Origin: Gramella sp. MAR_2010_147
GTDB taxonomy: Bacteria > Bacteroidota > Bacteroidia > Flavobacteriales > Flavobacteriaceae
Assembly (NCBI RefSeq): GCF_900105135.1
Contig: NZ_LT629741.1
Span: 434,001 to 498,000, forward strand
Direction of reading: 5' to 3'
DNA: 64,000 nt
In this document: positions 8,279 through 16,700 of the stretch, piece by piece
Layout of the letters: every line of letters begins with the position of its first letter
Numbering within the stretch: the stretch's first letter is position 1
Program-made: the position numbers and the translations under genes
Notes under the pieces: model-generated
Told to the model about the DNA's origin: nothing
Database searches by the model: none
Seen by the model: only the letters and a program-made list of their open reading frames with translations

Positions 8279-9262
8279 AAAGAAAAAGAAAATAATAGAC
8301 AATTTTGGAAGAGCCCATACCTATCTCAGGATCTCACTGACAGATCGCTGCAACCTGCGTTGTTTTTATTGCATGCCTGAAGAAGGGATAGAGCTGATGG
8401 AAAAGTCTAATATTATGAGCATTGAAGAGATCATTGAACTGGCCAGAACTTTTCGGGATCTGGGAGTTGATACTATCCGGCTTACGGGGGAGAACCCCTG
8501 GTGCGAAAAAATTTTGGCTATCTGGTTGAAGAACTGGCAAAATTAGGCGTGACTTTAAAGATCACTACAAACGGAATCATGCTGGATAGATACCTGGAGC
8601 TTTTTCAGAAGATAGGCTTGAAAAAGATCAACTTGAGTCTGGATACACTGGATAAAGCGAAATCGGTTTTTATTACCAAGCGCGATTACTTTGAGCGTAT
8701 TATGACGAATATAGAAATGGCACTGGAGATGGCTATGGAAGTGAAGCTTAATATTGTATTGATCAAAGGAGTGAATGATAACGAGATCAATGATTTTGTT
8801 GAACTTACCAGACATAAGAACCTTACGGTGAAATTTATTGAATTTATGCCCTTTAAAGGTAATAAATGGGATTGGAGCAAAGGCATAGGGAAGCAGGAGA
8901 TACTCGATACAATTTCTGATAAATTTGGGGATTTTGAAGAGCTGGAAAATCCAAAACACAGTACTTCTACTAATTTTAAGGTGAAAGGACATCTTGGGAG
9001 TTTCGCGATCGTAAGCACGATTACCAATCCGTTTTGTGATGAATGCAATCGTATTCGAGTCACCGCCGATGGTAAAATGAAGAATTGTCTTTTTGCAAAT
9101 TCTGAAACCGATCTGCTCACACCGTTCCGAAATGGTGAACAGATGAATGAAATTATTATAAATGCGATCAAGACCAAAAAATATTCCCGGGATGGTATGG
9201 ATGTTAAAATGGATGCCGATCATTACGAACAGAACAGGTCTATGATCTCAATTGGAGGATAA
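8271..9262 (+). pseudogene. moaA: moaA, GTP 3',8-cyclase, interrupted by a one-base frameshift
   Basis: Radical-SAM enzyme of the first Moco step (GTP to 3',8-cH2GTP). The first frame (8271-8546) holds the iron-sulfur motif CNLRCFYC and runs well up to IRLTG, then turns to nonsense at about 8490. The second frame resumes as [19 protein letters not shown] and continues to the C-terminal cluster motif CDECNRIRVTADGKMKNC and the conserved terminal Gly-Gly. The break lies in GGGGG (8486-8490). Adding one G would restore the universal LTGGEP motif and a 330-residue protein, the usual MoaA length. All other motifs are intact, so the lesion is recent, phase-variable, or a sequencing error. Its ATG overlaps moaCB and its stop overlaps moeA (TAATG). 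Confidence 0.9.
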
Positions 9263-10428
9263 TGGTAAGCATAGAAGAAGCTCTAAAAATCATCAGTAAT
9301 CAGCCCGTCAATCTAAAAACAGAAACACGGGAACTCAGTAAATGTCCAGGTTTTTCGCTTTCCGAAGAAATTAGAGCGCCATTTGATATGCCTGCTTTTG
9401 ATAATTCAGCCATGGACGGTTATGCCTTATGCGGAATTTCAAAGGAATACAATATAGTAGGCGAAGTTGCGGCAGGCGATAAAAGTGACTATAAATTAAA
9501 GGAAGGTGAAGCGGTACGTATTTTTACGGGAGCCAGTGTTCCGGAAAATTCAACTGCTGTAATAATGCAGGAAAAAACGAAGGTAGAGGTGAGTAAACTC
9601 ATTCTGGAGCAAGTACCTAATGAGGGGCAGTGTATTAGAAGAAGAGGTGGAGAGCTAAAAAAAGATCAGCTTGTTTTTGAAAAAGCTTATACAATCACTC
9701 CCGCAGGAATTGGACTGATTGGAAGCCTTGGAATTGAAAAAGTGGAAGTTTTTAAAAAGCCAAAAATCAACCTGATTACCACGGGAAATGAATTGATTGA
9801 ACCGGGTAAAGAAAAAGCGGCAGGGCAGATTTACGAATCTAATAGTTACGCACTTGCTTCAGCCTGCGAACAATATGGATTTTCAATTAACGGTAAAGAA
9901 CAGATCAAAGATGATTTTCAGGCGATCAAATCTGGAATCAGAAAATCATTAAAAAGCTCAGATGTATTGATACTTTCCGGGGGAATTTCTGTAGGTGATT
10001 ACGATTTTGTTAAACAGGCACTGGAAGAGAATGGTGTAGAAGAACTGTTTTATAAAGTTTTTCAGAAACCGGGAAAACCGCTGTATTTTGGAAAAAAAGC
10101 TGATAAATATATTTTTGCTTTACCGGGAAATCCTGCTTCCTCTTTAAGCTGTTTCTATGTGTATGTATTACCTTTTCTCTATAAATTAAGTGGATCTCAA
10201 AAAGATGGTTTAAAACAATTTAATGTTCCCATTTCTCACGATTTTGAAAATAAAGCTGACCGTCCAGTATTTTTAAAGGCAAACCTGGTAAATAACCACG
10301 TAGTTATTTTAAACGGACAGGGGTCTTCCATGATCCAGTCTATGGCTCTTGGAAATGCTTTAGTATTTCTAAATGCAGAAACATCGGTTAAAAAGGGTGA
10401 GAATGTCAGTTGCCTTCTAATTTCATAA
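9262..10428 (+). CDS. moeA: Molybdopterin molybdenumtransferase MoeA
   Basis: A 388-residue MoeA, which inserts molybdate into adenylylated molybdopterin. Motifs visible: FDMPAFDNSAMDGYAL near residue 43, GEAVRIFTGASVP, LITTGNELIEPG, LSGGISVGDYDFVK and ALPGNPASSLSCF in the MoCF-like domain, then a short C-terminal domain. The length fits the family. The ATG shares a base with the moaA stop, so its translation is probably coupled to the end of the moaA reading frame. The upstream frameshift could therefore also lower MoeA expression. Confidence 0.93.
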   Translation: MVSIEEALKIISNQPVNLKTETRELSKCPGFSLSEEIRAPFDMPAFDNSAMDGYALCGISKEYNIVGEVAAGDKSDYKLKEGEAVRIFTGASVPENSTAVIMQEKTKVEVSKLILEQVPNEGQCIRRRGGELKKDQLVFEKAYTITPAGIGLIGSLGIEKVEVFKKPKINLITTGNELIEPGKEKAAGQIYESNSYALASACEQYGFSINGKEQIKDDFQAIKSGIRKSLKSSDVLILSGGISVGDYDFVKQALEENGVEELFYKVFQKPGKPLYFGKKADKYIFALPGNPASSLSCFYVYVLPFLYKLSGSQKDGLKQFNVPISHDFENKADRPVFLKANLVNNHVVILNGQGSSMIQSMALGNALVFLNAETSVKKGENVSCLLIS

Positions 10429-10429
10429 T

Positions 10430-11185
10430 ATGCCTGTAGAATATCTCCCGTTTATATTCTTTTTTATTGCATTGTTTTATAGTTCGGTTGGGTTTGGTGG
10501 TGGTTCCAGTTATCTGGCAATTTTAAGTCTTTTTCTAACTGATTTCTATGAAATACGTTCTACCGCCCTTATTTTAAATATTTGTGTGGTAAGTATAGGA
10601 ACGATTGTTTATTTTAAAAATGGAATTCTAAAACCAAAAAAGCTCTGGCCCTTCTTTCTATTCAGTATTCCCTTAGCTTATCTTGGAGCAACGGTTAAAC
10701 TATCTCAACCTGTTTTCTTTTTGATCTTAGGAGGAGCTTTGATTCTGGCGGGATTTTCCATGATCCTGAAATTTGTAAATACTAGGGTGGAATCTCAGAA
10801 GTTTTCCAAATCTAAAAAGATCATATTAGGAGGTGGGATTGGTTTTCTATCAGGAATTTCAGGAATTGGTGGAGGTATATTTTTATCTCCTGTTTTAAAC
10901 CTGCTGAAATGGAAAAATCCCAGAATCATCGCTTCTCTTGCTTCCGTATTTATCCTGGTAAATTCAGTATCCGGATTAATAGGTCTAAGCGTTGCAGGTA
11001 CTTTTTTTGTAAATGATGACTTTATTTTAAGATTAATTATTGCAGTAGTACTTGGCGGTAGTTTGGGCTCTTACTTTTCAAACAGAAGATTTAACCTGAA
11101 GATTCTGGGAATTTTTACAGCAATTCTGGTTTTCTACGTTGGTCTCAGATTAATTATGCGCTACGGTTTCGGCCTTTATATTTGA
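10430..11185 (+). CDS. TauE/SafE family anion permease
   Basis: A 251-residue integral membrane protein with about eight hydrophobic segments and the two internal-repeat signatures of the TauE/SafE family: SVGFGGGSSYLAI near the N-terminus and GFLSGISGIGGGIFLSP in the middle. Family members move sulfite, sulfoacetate and other organosulfur or anionic compounds. It starts one base after the moeA stop and is the last gene of the Moco operon. A role in exporting sulfite or importing an oxyanion for the cofactor pathway is possible. The substrate cannot be assigned. Confidence 0.85.
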   Translation: MPVEYLPFIFFFIALFYSSVGFGGGSSYLAILSLFLTDFYEIRSTALILNICVVSIGTIVYFKNGILKPKKLWPFFLFSIPLAYLGATVKLSQPVFFLILGGALILAGFSMILKFVNTRVESQKFSKSKKIILGGGIGFLSGISGIGGGIFLSPVLNLLKWKNPRIIASLASVFILVNSVSGLIGLSVAGTFFVNDDFILRLIIAVVLGGSLGSYFSNRRFNLKILGIFTAILVFYVGLRLIMRYGFGLYI

Positions 11186-11354
11186 TTCTCTATTAATCAA
11201 TGGCATAAATTGGATGGAGCTTATAAATTTAAGAATTATCAACGCTAAGGAGTGAGGGACATAGTTGGGGATATGTGTGTTTAAGTATGGGGTAAAATTT
11301 CACGTTTCTATACCCTGTCATTTTGCAACTTGCTGATAACAAAACGCCTATAAA

Positions 11355-11371
11355 CTGGCACGAGAATTGCT
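11355..11371 (+). promoter_or_regulatory. Sigma-54 (RpoN) -24/-12 promoter
   Basis: The sequence reads CTGGCACG-N4-TTGCT, an exact match to the RpoN consensus YTGGCACG-N4-TTGCW, with GG at 11357-11358 and GC at 11369-11370. Transcription should start at about 11382. It faces the glycosyltransferase gene, and this is the only such site noticed in the window. No NtrC-type activator gene is visible nearby, so the activator is unknown. Confidence 0.85.
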
Positions 11372-11427
11372 AAGGCGCATTGGAACAACTTCAGAATAAA
11401 ACGTTGTCGGGAATCAATAAACTTAAA

Positions 11428-12864
11428 ATGCAAATTGACAATATGGGTTCGGTGAGCTCAGGAAATAATAGCGTAGATAGCGGGGCAAAAAACACAGTCT
11501 TAGCAGAGGAGAATTTGACATCTTCAAAAACCAGAAACACAAAAGGGGTCATAGTAAGAGCAGCCAGCTTTCTTTTATTAATTGGGGCCGCGTACATGGC
11601 ATATGTACTGCAACATGATTTTACACAATATAAGCTGGGACGGGTAGAATCTATTTGGGGTTTACTGTTCTTTTCCGCTTTAACAGCCCTATTCTTTTTT
11701 AAAGTAGGCTTCTTTTTATATAATCTTTATCTATACTTCAGGTACAAACCGATTGAGGGGGTTAGTGATGAAAATTTGCCAACCTGTACCGTGATAGTAC
11801 CCGCATATAATGAAGGAAAGCAGGTATGGGCAACGCTCATGAGTCTCGCAGAGGGAGATTATCCGGCAGAAAAACTTGAATTATTAGCTATAGATGATGG
11901 AAGTAAGGATGATACCTGGTATTGGATGCAAAAAGCCAAAGAGGTGCTTGGAGACCGACTTTCAATATATCAACAACCTGTTAATAAAGGAAAGCGTCAT
12001 GCTTTATACCGCGGATTCAATTTGGGTAAGGGAGAGATTTTTGTTACTGTAGACAGTGATTCTGTCGTTGCTAAAGATACTCTTCGCAACCTTGTGAGTC
12101 CATTTGTAGTCAATGAAAAATGTGGGGCAGTTGCAGGAAACATTCGCGTACTTAATAATGAGGAAAAAGCCTTACTGCCAAAAATGCTGGATGTGAGCTT
12201 CGTTTTAAGTTTTGAATTCGTGCGTTCTGCGGAAAGTAGCCTTGAATCTGTTTTTTGTACTCCTGGAGCGCTGGCTGCATATAGAAGCGAAGCCGTTTTT
12301 AATTGCCTTCCAGAATGGATCAACCAGACATTTATGGGAAATCCTTCAGATATTGGGGAAGACAGAGCGATGACAAATATGATATTAAAGCAAGGCTACC
12401 ACGTGCTTTTCCAGAGGAATGCCTATGCATATACCAATGTTCCTGAAAAGTATACAGGGCTTTACAAGATGTTTATTAGATGGGGAAGAAGTAATGTAAG
12501 GGAGAACCTTGCGATGTCCAGATATGTATTTACAAATTTCAGGGAGGGATCAAAAACAGGTACCAGGATACTTTTTATAAATCAGATTTTAAAATTGGTG
12601 ATGAGCTATCCTTTTGTATTTTTTATGTTCTTTTTAATTTTTACGCATCCGTTGCTATTTATAAGTTCCACACTTTTAAGCATTCTTGTATGGTCCAGCT
12701 TTCCAGTATTGTTTTATGCAAAGAGATACAAATTATCTGAATCTTTTTGGGCCTATTCATATAGTATCTTATATACTTTTGGATTATTCTGGATCACTCC
12801 ATATGCCATCGCCACGGCTAGTAGAAGAGGTTGGCTAACCAGAGAACTGGTTGAAAAGAAGTAA
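11428..12864 (+). CDS. Membrane-bound family 2 glycosyltransferase (processive, hyaluronan/cellulose-synthase-like)
   Basis: A GT2 enzyme with an N-terminal pair of membrane segments, a cytoplasmic catalytic domain and C-terminal membrane segments, the plan of processive polysaccharide synthases. Catalytic signs are CTVIVPAYNEG, AIDDGSKDD, VTVDSDSVV (DXD-type), GEDRAMTN and the terminal IRWGRSN, equivalent to the RW of QxxRW. The frame is open from a TTG at 11380, but the sigma-54 promoter would start RNA near 11382. ATG 11428 (478 residues) or 11443 are thus better starts. It is monocistronic, ends at a hairpin terminator, and probably makes an exopolysaccharide under RpoN control. Sugar specificity is unknown. 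Confidence 0.85.
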   Translation: MQIDNMGSVSSGNNSVDSGAKNTVLAEENLTSSKTRNTKGVIVRAASFLLLIGAAYMAYVLQHDFTQYKLGRVESIWGLLFFSALTALFFFKVGFFLYNLYLYFRYKPIEGVSDENLPTCTVIVPAYNEGKQVWATLMSLAEGDYPAEKLELLAIDDGSKDDTWYWMQKAKEVLGDRLSIYQQPVNKGKRHALYRGFNLGKGEIFVTVDSDSVVAKDTLRNLVSPFVVNEKCGAVAGNIRVLNNEEKALLPKMLDVSFVLSFEFVRSAESSLESVFCTPGALAAYRSEAVFNCLPEWINQTFMGNPSDIGEDRAMTNMILKQGYHVLFQRNAYAYTNVPEKYTGLYKMFIRWGRSNVRENLAMSRYVFTNFREGSKTGTRILFINQILKLVMSYPFVFFMFFLIFTHPLLFISSTLLSILVWSSFPVLFYAKRYKLSESFWAYSYSILYTFGLFWITPYAIATASRRGWLTRELVEKK

Positions 12865-12881
12865 TTTTTTTAATTTATCAG

Positions 12882-12912
12882 AAAGGGATCTTAATAGATT
12901 CCTTTTTTTTTT
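12882..12912 (+). terminator. Intrinsic terminator after the glycosyltransferase gene
   Basis: The stem AAAGGGATCT / AGATTCCTTT closes a 3-base loop and runs into ten or more T residues, 17 bases after the stop codon. One internal G-T wobble is present. Confidence 0.85.
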
Positions 12913-12975
12913 TGAAGCGGTGATATTTGTGAATATCTAATCTAAAATTTACTCTACTCCTCGTAAGTTCTAAAT

Positions 12976-12983
12976 TATATTTG
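12976..12983 (+). promoter_or_regulatory. Bacteroidota -7 box upstream of the DUF4494 gene
   Basis: TATATTTG matches the -7 consensus TAnnTTTG and lies 22 bases before the ATG at 13006. No clear TTG -33 box is seen at the usual distance. Confidence 0.6.
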
Positions 12984-13005
12984 CCCTCCTAAAATATATA
13001 ATAAT

Positions 13006-13512
13006 ATGAGCGTTACCTGGTACGAATGTAAAGTTAAGTATAGAAAAACACACGAAACTGGAGAACAGAAACAAACAACGGAAACCTACCTGCTGGATGC
13101 GGTTTCCTATACCGAGGCTGAAGCTAGAATAAGCGAGGAAATGAAGGCTTACACGAGTGAAGAGTTCATGATAACGAATATCAAAGTAGCGAACCTTGCC
13201 GAGGTGCATCCTTTTGAAAATTCAGATCGCTGGTTCAAAACCAAAGTTTCTCTAATCGCCTACGATGATAAAACCGGAAAAGAGAAAAAAACAAATATGT
13301 ATTTGCTAGTCCAGGCGAATGATGTTAAAGAAGCCTTTGATAATACCAACCAGGCTATGCAGAATACTATGGGTGAATTTTCTATTCCAGCAATTACAGA
13401 ATCTTCTATACTTGATGTTTTCCCCTATTTTAGTGATGAAGAATATACGGAAAACAGGAGTGAGACCAATTCTGCAGATGAAGAATTAATTGAAGAGAGT
13501 GAATTAGTTTAA
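13006..13512 (+). CDS. DUF4494 domain-containing protein
   Basis: A 168-residue cytoplasmic protein of a family (DUF4494) conserved across Bacteroidota. The family function is unknown to me. The N-terminal half has the typical WYECKVKYRKTHETGEQKQ and DAVSYTEAEARI stretches. A second, similar strand-rich part follows (WFKTKVSLIAYDDKTGKEKK ... LLVQANDVKEAF), suggesting an internal duplication of one alpha/beta unit. The last about 25 residues are acidic and probably disordered. No signal peptide or membrane segment is seen. It is flanked by its own promoter and terminator, so it is transcribed alone. Confidence 0.85.
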   Translation: MSVTWYECKVKYRKTHETGEQKQTTETYLLDAVSYTEAEARISEEMKAYTSEEFMITNIKVANLAEVHPFENSDRWFKTKVSLIAYDDKTGKEKKTNMYLLVQANDVKEAFDNTNQAMQNTMGEFSIPAITESSILDVFPYFSDEEYTENRSETNSADEELIEESELV

Positions 13513-13549
13513 GATTCCTGAAAACCTGGTTTTAAACCATACTTTTTAT

Positions 13550-13583
13550 AAAGCATCCTTCAAAAATAGAGGATGCTTTTTTT
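13550..13583 (+). terminator. Intrinsic terminator after the DUF4494 gene
   Basis: A perfect 9-bp stem, AAAGCATCC / GGATGCTTT, is separated by 12 bases and followed by a T run. Confidence 0.9.
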
Positions 13584-13605
13584 ATCCTTTATCATATAGT
13601 TGGAC

Positions 13606-13620
13606 ATTAACTCAGTTAAT
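13606..13620. promoter_or_regulatory. Perfect 15-bp palindrome, possible operator of the uvrA-like gene
   Basis: ATTAACTCAGTTAAT is a perfect palindrome around a central C. It lies between a TTG (13600-13602) and a near-consensus -7 box TATATTTTG (13627-13635), about 130 bases before the uvrA-like ATG. This is where a repressor or activator would act. The regulator is unknown. Confidence 0.5.
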
Positions 13621-13750
13621 TTGTGGTATATTTTGCATGTAATAAGTATCAACAGCAATTATTCATAAGGTACTTCCCTTAAAAACTCATTTTAGCTATT
13701 TTAATCTCTCTATATTTATTTTTTTGAATTATATGAAACGATAGGCTTTT

Positions 13751-16700
13751 ATGCACATTATCAATGCCCACCAGAACAATCTCAAAAATATAAGTTTAAA
13801 GCTTCCGGAAAATCAGTTGATCGTTGTGACCGGTTTATCTGGTTCAGGGAAATCTTCTCTGGCCATGGATGTGATTGCCAATGAAGGATATCGTTATTTT
13901 TTGGAAAGTCTCCCAGCCTACAACCAGCAAAATGCACAATTAATACCTACTGCCGAAGTTGACGAAATTGAGGCATTACCCCCGGTAATTAAAGTGGAGC
14001 AGTCCAGACGTTTCCAGTCTATAAATACCACCTTCGGGACACTGTCTGAACTTGCTGCTATTTTCAGAATTTTATTCGCGCGTTTTGCTGGTGAAGAAAC
14101 CATGAGTAAATCATTATTTTCATTCAACCATCCAAAAGGGGCATGTACGCATTGTAGAGGGATTGGTGAAGCGGAATATATTGATCTTAATAAATTAATT
14201 GGAGATGAAAATAAAACGCTTAGGGAAGGTGCCATCACCACAACTTTGCCAAATGGTTATATTGTTTACTCCCAGATTACGGTAGAAGAATTAAATAGGG
14301 TATGTAAGGAACATGGGTTTAACGTGGATATTCCCTGGAAGAACCTCACAGAGGAACAAAAAGAGGTTGTTTTAAATGGTAGCGATCGATTAAAAGTCTT
14401 TTACGGGAAACATAGTATAGAGTCGCGTTTAAGATGGAAAGGTCTAAAAGCAAAGCCCAGGGAAGAAGGTTTTTATAAAGGTATGCTTCCTATCATGAAA
14501 GATATTTTGAGGCGTGATCGGAATCCAAATATCCTGAAATTTGCCAGTTCCCGTATTTGTCCCAGTTGTAAAGGGGCACGTATTAAGGCAGATCATCTAA
14601 AATTTACATGGAAAGGGCTTAACTTTCAGGATTGGATGGATCTTAATTTAAAAGATTTATACGATAAACTGCAAAATCAAGACTTTACGGCAGCGGAACA
14701 GGCACTGGTTGAAAAGATTTCAATTCAGTTATTCGACCTCATTCGGCTGGGAATGGAAGATTATAAGCTGAGTACCCCAAGTACAGAAATATCTTCAGGA
14801 GATGCTCAGCGTATCAAATTAATAAAACAGGTAAACAGTGATTTACAGGGTGTTCTTTATGTTTTTGATGAACCTTCTATTGGATTAAGTCCAGATTACC
14901 AGTCTTACCTGAGACACATTTTCAACCGACTGATAAGCCGAGGGAATACGGTAATGGTGGTGGAACATGATCTGAACTTTATCAGGTCTGCCGACTGGAT
15001 CGTTGAATTAGGTCCGGCTGCCGGAATTCATGGAGGTGAAGTTATTTTTAATGGACCGATTCAGGAATTTTTAAATTCACAAAATTTATTAAGCCCCACG
15101 TTGGCGGAGTTGCAAAGAGAAACTCCTGATTTTGAGATTTCATCAAACCAAAAATCGCAAGATACTTTTAAGCCTCAGCTACACAAATTGACGGTTATAA
15201 GCAGAAAAACTCCGCGTATGCTAGAGTTGCTTTCTAAATATTGTGAAAAACAAAGTCTAAACCTTGTAGCAGTATCAGATCAACCCATAGGTAAAACCCC
15301 CAGAAGTAATCCCGCCACGTATACGGGCTTAGCAGATAAGATTCGTGATTTACTTGCCAAATCTCCTGAAGCAAAATCACTGAATTTAGCTAAAGGAGCT
15401 TTTTCATTCAACAATAAAACCGGGAGATGTGAAACCTGCGAAGGGGCGGGGGTTATTACATTATCCATGAATGTGATGGGAACGATTAACCAGGTTTGTC
15501 CGGAATGTAATGGGAAGCGTTTTAAGCCGGAAGTGTTACAGGTGCACTGGAATAATAAAAATATCGCCGATATCTATAACCTGAGCATTTCCGAAGCTTT
15601 TGATTTCTTTTCCGGAGAGAAGAAAATTGCTAAAATACTGTCTTTGATGTTACAGTTGGGTCTTGGCTATATTAAACTGGGACAACCTTCCAATACCTTG
15701 TCGGGTGGTGAGGCGCAGCGCATTAAACTTACCAGGCATTTTGCAAAACAGTCTAAAAATACACTGCTATTATTGGAGGAACCAAGTATTGGCTTGCATC
15801 CGCAAAACGTAAGGCAGCTGTTGAAAGCTTTGCATGAACTTAAACACGGAACAGGAGGAATTATTTGCTTTGAGAATCATTCCCTTTTTCAATCTGAAGC
15901 TGATGTATTTATAGACAATGCGCTTAAAGCTCCGGCACTCAATCTCAAAGAGGTTTCAGGTTATAGTAGGGATAGTATTTCAATAAAGGGAGCCCGAACA
16001 CATCATCTCAAAGATCTCGATCTGGAACTGCCAAAAAATCAACTATCTGTGATCACAGGAATTTCAGGATCTGGAAAATCATCCTTAGTGATAGACACCT
16101 TACATGGCTACGGATTACAGGAAATGACCAAACAATTTTCGAGTTACCAACAATCAAGGGTAGGAGTGAATTTTCAGTTTGAAGTAGATCATATACAAGG
16201 GCTTAGTCCCACGATTTGTATCACACGTAAAGAAAAAAGTTTTACCCAGCGTTCTGATATTGCCAAACAAACCGGTATTGATAAGATTTTACGTTTCGCG
16301 TTCTCCCGAAAAGCACAATTTGAAGGTGAAAATTTATCTGCCAGTCATTTTTCCAATAATCATGAATTAGGAAAATGTGCTATTTGCGATGGAATTGGAG
16401 AAGAACTGTTGCCAGATCTGAATAAAATCGTAGTTGATGAATCGAAAAGTATTTCGGAGGGGTTATTTAAACATAATAAAGCCCTGGCATATTATGGCCA
16501 TGCTGGCAGTCAGTATATGGCAGTTGTAAAAGAGCTGAGTAAGAATCACGGATTTAGTCTGGAAACAGCGTTCGATGAATTGACTGCAAAACAGAAAGAT
16601 ATTCTATTTTATGGCACTGGCGAGGTGATATGGAAAACGAACTGGCAATTCAAAACCAAAACCAGGAAAGGAAGCCAAAAATTAAGCATGCCCTGGGAAG

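Noticed and set aside
8555..9223. Long - strand open frame (222 residues) opposite moaA
   Set aside because: It has no family-like motifs and mirrors the moaA coding frame.
11380..11427. TTG start of the glycosyltransferase at 11380
   Set aside because: It would begin before or at the sigma-54 transcription start; the in-frame ATG at 11428 fits better.
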